64,000 nucleotides of DNA from Candidatus Kapaibacterium sp. (lineage in GTDB: Bacteria; Bacteroidota; Ignavibacteria; Kapaibacteriales; JAEUSM01), in contig JAEUSM010000017.1 of NCBI GenBank assembly GCA_016788785.1, positions 429,365 through 493,364 of the forward strand. Reading direction: 5' to 3'. The notes below the pieces were generated by a model. That model searched no databases, was not told the DNA's origin, and worked only from the letters and a program-made list of their open reading frames with translations. A program made the position numbers and the translations under genes. This document shows positions 8,581 to 17,108 of the stretch, in pieces; position 1 is the stretch's first letter; the number at the start of each line of letters is the position of its first letter.

Positions 8581-9871
8581 TCTTTTTTTCCTTCAAATAA
8601 TATGCAATATACAGAAGAAATCCTAACAAAGTAACAGAAAATGCTAAAATAAATGGCAAAGACAAGTGCATCACCACACCAAAACCAGTTATAAACGGAG
8701 GTGCAATTTGTGCTAAAGCTTGTAAGGATTGATTCACTCCCAATATAGTACCTTGTTCATTGGAAGAAGCAGAATTAGAAATTAACGCATTGACATTCGG
8801 TACAACAATAGATTGAGCAATGACTACAAACGGAAGTGCAAAATACATGTGACCGCCGACAGATGGTAACAAAAGCACCAAAAAACTAATTGCTAATATT
8901 GGTAATACAACGAATATTATCGAAGAAGCATTAGAATATTTTGGCAAAATTCTCAATATAATTCCTTGAGTAATCATCATCCAAATTCCCATATAACCAA
9001 ATAATCTTCCAGTTTGATTTGGCAGATACTCAAATTTTTGAAACATATAGGAAGAGAAAAATTCACGGAAAAAGGTAAACCCAACGGTTATAGTAAACAT
9101 TGTAAACAGCAATGTACGAAGTGAGGATTTCGTTGATAAAAACAATTTGAGACTTTCAAAACTTTTTCTAACAATCCTATCAGTACGAGTTGGATTTTCT
9201 AATGTCTCTGGAAGAAAGACCAACGAAATGAGCAAACCGACGATACAACAAAGTGAACTCACGATAAAGGGAAGTGCATAATTAAGCCAATAATGGGAAG
9301 TCGATTTCGTAAGAACTCCACCCAAAAATGGACCCATAATAAAAGCAATTCCAAAACAAACACCCACTAAACCAAAATATTTTGCCTTTGTTTTGATAGT
9401 GCTAATATCTGCCAACATTGAATAATAAACTGTGATATTTCCTCCACCAATCCCTAAGAGTGCATACCCTAAAAATAGGAAGGATAACGATTGAATATAT
9501 GTTCCAAATGATAAAAAAACAAAGCCAAATACCATTATCAATAATGAAATGAGAATTGCCTTTTTCCTACCATGAGAATCACAATATGAGCCTAAAAGTA
9601 GGGTGCTGAAAAATTGAAAAATTGAAAAAGAAGAAAGAAAGACTCCATACATCACATTCATTATGGCGGTTGTTTGGAATCGAGTAGTTGAGGGAGATTG
9701 AACACCAGATAAAAAAGTATTCAACCAATAAAAAAAAGGAGTATCAAAAAACAAATGTGCTTTGTTCAGAAGTAATGCTGCATAGACAGGAATTGGAATT
9801 GCAATAGCAACCATCTCGAAAAATATAACGAAGAATAAGATAACAATTCGAAGATGTTTACTTTGCTTCAC
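8567..9871 (-). CDS. MFS transporter, TetA/TCR-like
   Basis: This 434-residue inner-membrane protein has about 12 hydrophobic segments and belongs to the major facilitator superfamily. Motif A in the loop after the second helix reads GSYCDSHGRKKAILI, and GYALLGIGGGNITVYYSMLAD resembles the motif C region found in drug:H+ antiporters. The end of the protein is lysine-rich and cytosolic. It is the first gene of the minus-strand run, with a 14-base overlap into coaBC and a TetR regulator two genes downstream. Substrate is not determinable from the sequence: an exporter of a small hydrophobic compound is the family expectation. The roughly 250 bases upstream probably hold its promoter. Confidence 0.88.
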   Translation of the reverse strand: MKQSKHLRIVILFFVIFFEMVAIAIPIPVYAALLLNKAHLFFDTPFFYWLNTFLSGVQSPSTTRFQTTAIMNVMYGVFLSSFSIFQFFSTLLLGSYCDSHGRKKAILISLLIMVFGFVFLSFGTYIQSLSFLFLGYALLGIGGGNITVYYSMLADISTIKTKAKYFGLVGVCFGIAFIMGPFLGGVLTKSTSHYWLNYALPFIVSSLCCIVGLLISLVFLPETLENPTRTDRIVRKSFESLKLFLSTKSSLRTLLFTMFTITVGFTFFREFFSSYMFQKFEYLPNQTGRLFGYMGIWMMITQGIILRILPKYSNASSIIFVVLPILAISFLVLLLPSVGGHMYFALPFVVIAQSIVVPNVNALISNSASSNEQGTILGVNQSLQALAQIAPPFITGFGVVMHLSLPFILAFSVTLLGFLLYIAYYLKEKKSGKN

Positions 9872-10118
9872 AGAAATAATTGATATGCAAAATGAAAATT
9901 TTTGTTGGAAGACGAATCCTTAGCTGAAATGTGGTAAGAAGGTGTCAATTTCTATTGTCACTGTCTACATTTATTGACATATTTTGCGAAAGAGTTGTCA
10001 ATTTCATCATCAAATACATGGAAAAACGGTATAATTCAACATTGGCATATCATTTGGATGTAATAAAAGAGTAATTACAGCTTGTTTCTGTTTTTTCAAA
10101 AGAAAAGAGGTTAGCACA

Positions 10119-10298
10119 ATGAAAAAAATACCGTTCTCAACAGTACAAAAAGACTCTATAGTTTCTTTTCTGTTAGTGCAGCTATTTGCCCTCTTGTTTG
10201 TCGCAGTGTTAGTATATGCCGTAACCTTAGGTAGTGAAGTATCTGTGCAAAAGAAAATGTTTGTTCAAAAGGAACATCGAGTTCAAACCCACAAGTAA
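10119..10298 (+). CDS. Small single-span membrane peptide (59 aa), unknown
   Basis: This short gene encodes 59 residues starting MKKIPFSTVQKDSIVSF. It has a good ribosome-binding site, AAAGAGG, about eight bases before the ATG. Residues 16-37 form one strongly hydrophobic segment (FLLVQLFALLFVAVLVYAV core), flanked by Lys-rich ends: a short positive N terminus and a C tail with KK, KEH and HK. The pattern predicts a single-pass membrane protein with N-in topology. I recognise no family. It ends four bases before the convergent yitT-like stop. It lies alone between the MFS run and the YitT/MarR pair, downstream of a region with repeated TGTCA motifs. It was identified from start, ribosome-binding site and composition only. 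Confidence 0.5.
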   Translation: MKKIPFSTVQKDSIVSFLLVQLFALLFVAVLVYAVTLGSEVSVQKKMFVQKEHRVQTHK

Positions 10299-10302
10299 CC
10301 AA

Positions 10303-11172
10303 TTAATGGAGTGCACGCTTTTTGATCATTCCACCAATAGTGTCATTGACAGAATTCATCACAACAAAGGCGTTAGAGTCGATGAGTTCAATTTCAGAAG
10401 ACAGACGTGCAATTTCCAATCTTGTCACAACAGTATACAAAACCTCAATATCTTTGAGGTTTTCTCTTTTTCCATAACCAGTTGTTCCATTCAAAATACT
10501 AACCCCTCTTCCCAATTGCTCAGTTATCATTACACGAATTTCCTCATTTTTTGAAGAAAAAATGGTAACAGCAGTATATTCCTCAATACCTTCAACTATA
10601 AAGTCAATAGTTTTGGAAGCGGATAAGTAAATAAGAATAGAATAAAGTGCAGTTTCTATTGAAAGAAAGTAAGCGGCTACTGAAAAAATACCAATATTAA
10701 AGAGTAGTATAATATCACCAATTCGTTGTCTGGTTTTACGAGAAAGGTAAATTGCTAAAATTTCTGTTCCATCCAAAACAGTAGAGCCTCTAACAGCTAG
10801 TCCAATCCCAGCACCAAGGAATACTCCTCCAAATACCGAAACTAACAATTTATCAGAAGTAATAATTGGATACTCTATAAATGCAATTGCGGTAGCTAAT
10901 CCAATGATTGCAACAATGGAGCGTAAAGCGAATTTGAAACCAATTTGTTTATATCCTAATAGTATAAACGGCACATTGACCAATACTAAAAGAAATGGAA
11001 CAGGGATAGAAGTTAGCTTTGATAGCAAAATTGATACACCCGTAACTCCACCGTCAATGAAGTTATTGGGTAAAACAAAACCCTTGAGTCCAAATCCTGC
11101 TGACAGAATACCGGCGATAATATAGAAAAGACCTTTAAAACTTGTTAACTTTTTCTTGTTTTCAGTATTCAT
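10303..11172 (-). CDS. YitT family membrane protein (DUF2179)
   Basis: This 289-residue integral membrane protein matches the YitT family layout. Five or six hydrophobic segments fill residues 10-185, including a first helix with FYIIAGILSAGFGLKGFVLP and a glycine-rich FIDGGVTGVSILLS loop. A cytosolic DUF2179 domain covers about residues 195-280, with GRGVSILNGTTGYGKRE and a C-terminal DIEVLYTVVTRLEI strand. The conserved STVLDGTEILAIYLSRK segment lies near residues 130-146. Family members are common but their transported substrate is not established. It starts six bases after the MarR stop, so the regulator and membrane protein are very likely one transcript, with MarR a candidate controller. 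The family call is firm. Confidence 0.92.
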   Translation of the reverse strand: MNTENKKKLTSFKGLFYIIAGILSAGFGLKGFVLPNNFIDGGVTGVSILLSKLTSIPVPFLLVLVNVPFILLGYKQIGFKFALRSIVAIIGLATAIAFIEYPIITSDKLLVSVFGGVFLGAGIGLAVRGSTVLDGTEILAIYLSRKTRQRIGDIILLFNIGIFSVAAYFLSIETALYSILIYLSASKTIDFIVEGIEEYTAVTIFSSKNEEIRVMITEQLGRGVSILNGTTGYGKRENLKDIEVLYTVVTRLEIARLSSEIELIDSNAFVVMNSVNDTIGGMIKKRALH

Positions 11173-11178
11173 ACACGA

Positions 11179-11619
11179 TCAAAGGGACAATTGTTCTAAG
11201 GCACTATAAAACGAATCAGAAAAATTACCTAACGATTGGAAAAAAGTTTCTTCAGCAGATTCAATCGCAACATTAGCTTGTAGTAATGTTGATTCGCCAA
11301 ATGCAGTTAACGAAACAATTTTAGCACGAGTATCAATTTTGGATTCTTTTCTTGATACCATTGCTTTTTTGATGAGTGTTTTTAAAACTTTCGAGACCAT
11401 CATCGTATCAATATTACAAACAGAAGCTATTGTTACTTGTGAAATTGGTGTATCATCGTTTTTGAGCCGATGAATGGTAAAGAGAATAATGTATTGCGTA
11501 TAGGTAAGCGAAAAATCGGTGAGAACTTGGTTCATTTCCTTTTGCCAACGCATAGCAGTTTGCCAAAGATAATATCCCGGGTGTTCCTCAGAATTCGAAA
11601 AAAGTGTAGTTGTTGCCAT
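11179..11619 (-). CDS. MarR family transcriptional regulator
   Basis: This 146-residue winged-helix regulator has the MarR arrangement: an N-terminal dimerisation helix, then LTYTQYIILFTIHRL near residues 38-52. The recognition region follows with SQVTIASVCNIDTMMVSKVLKTLIKKAMV, and the wing reads SRKESKIDTRAKIVSLTAFG near residues 90-109. A helical dimerisation tail closes the protein. It directly precedes the YitT-family gene (six-base spacing), which suggests that it controls that gene and itself. The ligand is unknown. There is a 95-base gap to the histidine kinase gene upstream, on the same strand, so a separate promoter probably lies there. Confidence 0.92.
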   Translation of the reverse strand: MATTTLFSNSEEHPGYYLWQTAMRWQKEMNQVLTDFSLTYTQYIILFTIHRLKNDDTPISQVTIASVCNIDTMMVSKVLKTLIKKAMVSRKESKIDTRAKIVSLTAFGESTLLQANVAIESAEETFFQSLGNFSDSFYSALEQLSL

Positions 11620-11714
11620 TGTTATATCCTATCAAAATTTGATAAATCACACAAGAGATTAAACAAATATACAAAGATATTGTAAACGTAACAACAAAAA
11701 ATGTGAAATAAAGT

Positions 11715-13082
11715 TTAACTATAGTAAAGTGGTAAGGTAATTTCAAAAATATTAGTTTTATTTCCAGCAACTTTATAGATGATTTTACCTTTGTGCATTG
11801 TAATGATTCTGTGAGTAAGAACCAATCCTAATCCAAAACCACGTTTGCCCATGCTGTTCGTTCCACGGAAGAAGTGTTGAAACAAAAATTGTTCCTCCCC
11901 TGATTTGATAGTAGGACCTTGATTAGAAAAACTAACGACAACCCTACCTGCTTTTGATTCAACAGTTATTGATGCTTTGTCTAATGTTGAGTAACGAATA
12001 CAATTGAGTGCCAAATTTGTGAATGCAATAGTCAATAAACGTTTGTTTCCTAAAACTTCAAGACCAGATCCATAAATTTCTTTTCCAAGAAAAGCAAAAT
12101 CAAATTTGAAATTCTTCTCTAATTTTGTCACATCATCGATGACATCAAAAATTTCTTCGTCGATGCGAATTACCTCTTTAAAAATTGAATGCGATGCTTC
12201 CGTTTTTGCAATTTCCAAAAGAGTATTAATAATATCAGCAAGATTTTTTGTACTTTCTTTTTGCTCAACAATCAATTGTTTCATTTTCTCAAAATCAGTT
12301 TCTTTTTCAATCCGTTCAAAATTTGAAACCAAAATTGCAATAGGAGTTTTTAATTCGTGAGAAATATGATTGACAGCATGTTTTTGAAAAGCAAATGATT
12401 TGGTCAGCCGAGACATCAATTTATTAAATTGTTGTGAAAGAACTGCTATCTCATCACCAGTACCATGGACTGTAATGCTGGGTGAAGTTTCAAAATCTAA
12501 ATTCTTTAACTCTTTGGTGAGAGTTTGAATTGGTTTAGTGATTTTTCGAGAAATAATAAATGTGATGAGAACACATACAATAACAAAAGCACCAAAAAAG
12601 ATAAAAAGAATTTGTTGAAGTTGATGTAAGGTTTTTTTGCCTGAAACATCAAATGCTTTTGAAATTGCAATAACAGAATCTTGTTTCGAGGTATGATAAA
12701 TCCCTATCACCAACGAGGAATCTTCTTCAACTTCAATATACCGATTAGTAGGAGAAAGTACACCTAAAATATACTCAGTTGAAGAGATTTCAGTTTTAAC
12801 TCTATTGGAGAATAAACGCTTTTTGTCTAAACTGTATAGTTGGGTCGTTTGTACTACTATTCCTTTAGTCGCTCGTTGACTCATTTGTTGTAAAATTTCA
12901 GGTCTTATGCCATTTAATTCGTTTTTAAAGGATATGCCAGTACTGATATTGTTGATAACTCTCTCTTTAAACAATTCTGCTCTGTTTGAATGGTATGAAT
13001 GATAGATTAAAATCAACATTATACCAACAAAAAAGATAATAGAAACAGAATTGTAGACTAAGAGTTTATACCGAATATTCAT
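11715..13082 (-). CDS. Sensor histidine kinase (HAMP, HisKA, HATPase)
   Basis: This 455-residue membrane kinase partners the adjacent response regulator. Order of parts: a transmembrane helix at about residues 8-27, a periplasmic sensing region of about 125 residues without a recognised domain, a second membrane helix near 154-175, a HAMP linker, then HisKA. The H-box reads FQKHAVNHISHELKTPIAIL, giving the phosphorylated His. The ATP domain shows the N-box NLALNCIRYS and the glycine box GKRGFGLGLVLTHRI. It starts two bases after the regulator gene ends, so they form one operon. The signal sensed is unknown. All catalytic motifs look intact. Confidence 0.95.
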   Translation of the reverse strand: MNIRYKLLVYNSVSIIFFVGIMLILIYHSYHSNRAELFKERVINNISTGISFKNELNGIRPEILQQMSQRATKGIVVQTTQLYSLDKKRLFSNRVKTEISSTEYILGVLSPTNRYIEVEEDSSLVIGIYHTSKQDSVIAISKAFDVSGKKTLHQLQQILFIFFGAFVIVCVLITFIISRKITKPIQTLTKELKNLDFETSPSITVHGTGDEIAVLSQQFNKLMSRLTKSFAFQKHAVNHISHELKTPIAILVSNFERIEKETDFEKMKQLIVEQKESTKNLADIINTLLEIAKTEASHSIFKEVIRIDEEIFDVIDDVTKLEKNFKFDFAFLGKEIYGSGLEVLGNKRLLTIAFTNLALNCIRYSTLDKASITVESKAGRVVVSFSNQGPTIKSGEEQFLFQHFFRGTNSMGKRGFGLGLVLTHRIITMHKGKIIYKVAGNKTNIFEITLPLYYS

Positions 13083-13084
13083 TA

Positions 13085-13774
13085 CTACACTTCAAGATAA
13101 TATCCGAATCCAACCTTTGTTTTAATCATTTTTTTGTCAAACGGTTTATCAATTTTATTACGAATGAGGTTGATAAACACTTCAATTGTATTTGTATTTA
13201 CGTCAAAAGATGCCCCCCAAATATCTTTAATGATTTCTTTCTTTGTAACGATATCCCCATTTGCAATCATAAGTTTCACTAAAATATGATACTCACGAGG
13301 AGTAAGATTGATTTCAACGTTATTTCTTGTAGCAGTTTTGTTTTTAGTATTCACACTCAAATCACCTATGGTAATAATATCATGTGGGACATCAAATTCG
13401 CCAAGTTCTTGCTGACCGCGTCTTTTAAGCAGAGAATTAATTCGTAATATCAATTCTTTCATATAAAAAGGTTTGGTCAAATAATCATCAGCACCGTAAT
13501 TGTATCCTTTGACTTTATCATCCAAATCGTCAAAAGCTGTTAAAAATATAACTGGTGTTGTAGTATTGTACCCTCGATAAATTTGACATAACTCGAAACC
13601 AGATTTATATGGTAAATTCACATCTAAAATCACACAATCATATTCATTAGATTTCAAGAGGTTTTCAGCAACAATACCATCATATGCTACATCAACCGCA
13701 TACTGTTCCTCTGTTAATGCTTCTTGAACATTTCTACTTAATGAGGGATCGTCTTCTACAAAGAGTATTTTCAT
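13085..13774 (-). CDS. OmpR-family response regulator
   Basis: This 229-residue regulator has a receiver domain followed by an OmpR/PhoB winged helix. In the receiver the acidic pocket is VEDDPS at residues 6-11, the phospho-accepting Asp is in CVILDVNLP near residue 51, Thr is in VIFLTAFDD, and Lys is in YLTKPFYMKE. The DNA-binding domain (about residues 130-229) has INLTPREYHILVKLMIANG, then VTKKEIIKDIWG, NTIEVFINLIRNKID and a final GFGYYLEV. It is the first gene of the kinase pair and lies divergent to the large beta-barrel peptidase gene across a 92-base gap. That gap could hold promoters for both and perhaps the regulator's own binding site. Confidence 0.96.
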   Translation of the reverse strand: MKILFVEDDPSLSRNVQEALTEEQYAVDVAYDGIVAENLLKSNEYDCVILDVNLPYKSGFELCQIYRGYNTTTPVIFLTAFDDLDDKVKGYNYGADDYLTKPFYMKELILRINSLLKRRGQQELGEFDVPHDIITIGDLSVNTKNKTATRNNVEINLTPREYHILVKLMIANGDIVTKKEIIKDIWGASFDVNTNTIEVFINLIRNKIDKPFDKKMIKTKVGFGYYLEV

Positions 13775-13866
13775 GAGTTATATTAATTAGTTATTAGATA
13801 AAAGAAATATCGACACATTTGTAATAAAATCAAAAATAAAAAAGTTGCTTTCCCTTCAATGAAGAA

Positions 13867-16800
13867 ATGGAATATTATCGTCTTAAAAAACTACTATCAT
13901 ACATTACCTGTTTTTCACTTATCTTCTGTGTTTGTTTTTTTACTAAACACGAATTACAAGCTCAATTTGGTAAAAACAAGGTTCAATATCAAAATTTTAC
14001 ATGGAATTATATCCAATCGAAAAATTTTGATGTTTACTTTGCTGAAGGAGGCGAGTATTTAGCGAAATTTACTGCTATTTCAGCGGAAAAAGCACTTATT
14101 TCGATTCAAACTTCACTTCAGTATACATTACGGAATAGAATATCTATCATTGTCTTTAACTCACATAATGAGTTTCAACAGAATAATGTCATCACTTCCT
14201 ATTTACCAGAAGGTGTTGGCGGAGTTACAGAATTATTTAAAAATCGAATTATTGTTCCTTTTGAAGGACGATACGAGCAGTTTAATCATGTGATTCATCA
14301 TGAATTAGTACATGGTGTATTGAACGAGATGTTCTATGGAGGTTCAATTCAAAATGTTATCTCCAATAATATTCGTGTAGAATTACCTTTGTGGATGAAC
14401 GAAGGATTTGCAGAGTACGAATCAATCGGCGGACTTGATGTTGCAACAGATATGTTTATTCGAGATTTGTTACTGAGCGAAAAAATGCCTGATTTACCTC
14501 GATTACAAGGCTATCTTTCCTACAGAGGTGGTCAATCTTTTTATTGGTACATTGCACAAAAATATGGAAAGTCCAAAGTAGCTGAGTTAATTGCAAGAGT
14601 GAAAAACTCTCAATCTGTAGACATAGCCTTTACTTCAACTTTTAAAAAGAATCTTATCGAATTTTCTGACGAATGGAAAAAAGATTTGAAAAAATTCTAT
14701 TATCCAGATGTCAATAAATTTGAGCGAGTTGAAAACTTTGCAGTGAAAGTCACTGACCATAAAAAAGACCAAAACTTTTATAACTCCTCACCAGCAATTT
14801 CACCAAATGGGGAAAAAATAGCATATATTTCTGATAGAGATGATGTGTTTGGTGTCTATGTTTTGGATTTAAAACGAAATAATTCCATACGGAAAATTAT
14901 CTCAAGCGATCGTGCATTAGATTTTGAAGATTTGAATTTGTTGACTCCAGGTATCACTTGGTCACCCAATTCTTTTAGCTTAGCTATTGCTGCAAAATCC
15001 GGTGGTCAAGATGCTATTTACATTGTGGATGCTGAAAAAGGTTCCTATAAAAAATATGAACTTGGATTCAAACACATCTCTTCATTAGCTTGGTCCCCAG
15101 ATGGTAAAACAATTGCCTTTGTTGCCTCTGTCAATGAACAACCGGACATATATCTTTTTACTATTGCAAATGGAAAAACAGAAAAAATCACCAATGATTT
15201 GTTTTCAGATGAACATCCAACTTTCTCACCAGATGGTTCGACGTTGTATTTTGTTTCAGATAGAGATGGTTTACTCAATGGGAAATACGACAAAGATACC
15301 TATTTGATGTGGGAACATGATTTCAAAAGTTCCGATATTTATTCTGTAAATTTGGCATCTAAAGAGATTAAACAAATAACCTTTGATAAAACTTCCACGA
15401 AAACCTCCATTGTAGTCGCCCCATCTGGAAGTTCGATTCTTTATGTTAGCGACGAAAATGGAATTGGAAATATCTACGAACAACAATTAGAAACTTCTGC
15501 AAAATCTGCTCTAACCAATTCACTCACAGGGCTTACGCAGCTTTCCATGAGTAAGGATGGTTCAAAATTGGTCTTTACTTCCCAAAATGAAGTTGGATAT
15601 GACATTTATATGTTGAAATATCCATTTGATCAAAAAAGAATTCGAAAGGAACTACCATTAACGGAATTACGAATTAGTCAGCAGAAAACCACCACGGTTA
15701 CTTCTGAGAAAATCCAAGAAACTATTGAAACCAATAATGAAAAAGAAACCTATATTGGGTATGAAGATGTTGACATTGAATTTTCACGACAAATTGCTGT
15801 CGACGAATCAAACGATGAAGGTGCAAATAAAAAGCAAGAAACTACTGAATTCAATTTAAGTGAAAAAGATACGAACTTTACAGTTCAACCATATAAGGTA
15901 ACATTTTCTACGGATTATATCCAATCCAACTTAGGTTTTAATAACTTCTTGGGTTGGCAACAAATCAATCAGATGTCATTTAGTGATTTGATGGGTAATC
16001 ATCAAATTAACGTTGGATTGAATTTGCTCTTAGATTTAGTCAATAGTAGTTTCTTTGTTCAGTATAATTATGTACCAAAAAAGATAGATTATTCGTTTTA
16101 CATTTCCCAATTTCCGGGGATTGTACCTTTGGGAGACTTTTTTTTCTATCGAATTCGAGATATTACTGCTGGAACGACAGCAACATTACCTATTACCCGT
16201 TATCAACGATTAGAATTTTCAACAGATTTACGGTATTTGCTATCACAAAATTTAGAAGTTCCTACACGAATTACTCCAAATATTTTGTTGACTGTTCCAA
16301 GTGTTCAATATGTGTATGACAATTCGAGATTTGGATTTTCGCCATATGCACCTGTTGAGGGAACGCGGTTAGCAGTTTCAGCAATATCATCGTATGATGT
16401 TGGAAATTCATCACTTGATTTTGTCAGTTTGACAACAGATATTCGTCAATATTTTGCATTGGGCAAATTTGCATCGTTTTCTCTCCGAGGTGCAGGTGGG
16501 TATTCTTTTGGTACTTCTCCTCAACAATTTTTTGTTGGTGGAACACCAAATTGGATTAATAATCAATTTGCAAATGCAGTGTTGTTTCGAGATGCCAAAG
16601 ACTTTGCTTTTTTCAATCTGTCCTCATTACCAATGAGAGGGTTTCCATTGCTTCAAAATGCTGGAAGTAAATACTTTCAAACGAATGCGGAACTTCGCTT
16701 TCCAGTAATGGCATTTTTTACAACCAGTACGCTCCCTGCATTGGTACAAGCTATCAATGGAGCCTTGTTTTTTGATATGGGAGGTGCATGGACCGACAAT

Positions 16801-16983
16801 TTTCAGGCTACAGAAACGAATAGGTTTGGGGAAACCATTCCAAAAAATCTTCTAATGAGTGCAGGTTTTGGTGTTCGTTCATTAGTTTTGGGATTCCCTT
16901 TGAAAATTGATATCGGTTGGAGAAATGAATTTAGTAGGTTCTCTGATGTTTTTTATATGTTCTCAATAGGCGGTGACTTTTAA
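13867..16983 (+). CDS. Zinc metallopeptidase, TolB-like propeller and outer-membrane beta-barrel fusion protein
   Basis: This 1038-residue exported protein has three parts. A signal peptide (hydrophobic core at residues 9-26, ending ...ELQAQ) is followed by a gluzincin-like domain with the zinc motif HHELVHGVLNEM near residues 145-156 and the third-ligand helix LWMNEGFAEYES near 176-187. Residues 300-600 hold repeated PD40/WD40-like blades of TolB type, recognisable as SPNGEKIAYISDRD, SPDGKTIAFVAS and SPDGSTLYFVSDRD. After a Glu/Thr-rich linker, residues 690-1038 resemble a BamA/TamA-type barrel and end in a C-terminal Phe (IGGDF), a barrel-insertion signal. It probably sits in the outer membrane. 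Whether it folds, cleaves or assembles other proteins cannot be told. It is transcribed divergently from the two-component genes. Confidence 0.8.
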   Translation: MEYYRLKKLLSYITCFSLIFCVCFFTKHELQAQFGKNKVQYQNFTWNYIQSKNFDVYFAEGGEYLAKFTAISAEKALISIQTSLQYTLRNRISIIVFNSHNEFQQNNVITSYLPEGVGGVTELFKNRIIVPFEGRYEQFNHVIHHELVHGVLNEMFYGGSIQNVISNNIRVELPLWMNEGFAEYESIGGLDVATDMFIRDLLLSEKMPDLPRLQGYLSYRGGQSFYWYIAQKYGKSKVAELIARVKNSQSVDIAFTSTFKKNLIEFSDEWKKDLKKFYYPDVNKFERVENFAVKVTDHKKDQNFYNSSPAISPNGEKIAYISDRDDVFGVYVLDLKRNNSIRKIISSDRALDFEDLNLLTPGITWSPNSFSLAIAAKSGGQDAIYIVDAEKGSYKKYELGFKHISSLAWSPDGKTIAFVASVNEQPDIYLFTIANGKTEKITNDLFSDEHPTFSPDGSTLYFVSDRDGLLNGKYDKDTYLMWEHDFKSSDIYSVNLASKEIKQITFDKTSTKTSIVVAPSGSSILYVSDENGIGNIYEQQLETSAKSALTNSLTGLTQLSMSKDGSKLVFTSQNEVGYDIYMLKYPFDQKRIRKELPLTELRISQQKTTTVTSEKIQETIETNNEKETYIGYEDVDIEFSRQIAVDESNDEGANKKQETTEFNLSEKDTNFTVQPYKVTFSTDYIQSNLGFNNFLGWQQINQMSFSDLMGNHQINVGLNLLLDLVNSSFFVQYNYVPKKIDYSFYISQFPGIVPLGDFFFYRIRDITAGTTATLPITRYQRLEFSTDLRYLLSQNLEVPTRITPNILLTVPSVQYVYDNSRFGFSPYAPVEGTRLAVSAISSYDVGNSSLDFVSLTTDIRQYFALGKFASFSLRGAGGYSFGTSPQQFFVGGTPNWINNQFANAVLFRDAKDFAFFNLSSLPMRGFPLLQNAGSKYFQTNAELRFPVMAFFTTSTLPALVQAINGALFFDMGGAWTDNFQATETNRFGETIPKNLLMSAGFGVRSLVLGFPLKIDIGWRNEFSRFSDVFYMFSIGGDF

Positions 16984-17108
16984 CACATTGACGAATACTG
17001 TGCAATGTTTTAGGTTATTATTGTGCATTTTATTGATAGATAGTGATAGTCTATCGTGAAAAAATTAGTAATTTTTATCATTAATACATTCTTTACTTAT
17101 AAATAGTT

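Noticed and set aside
10234..10554. 106-codon plus-strand open frame
   Set aside because: It runs antisense over the well-supported YitT gene and overlaps the better-supported 59-codon gene in another frame.
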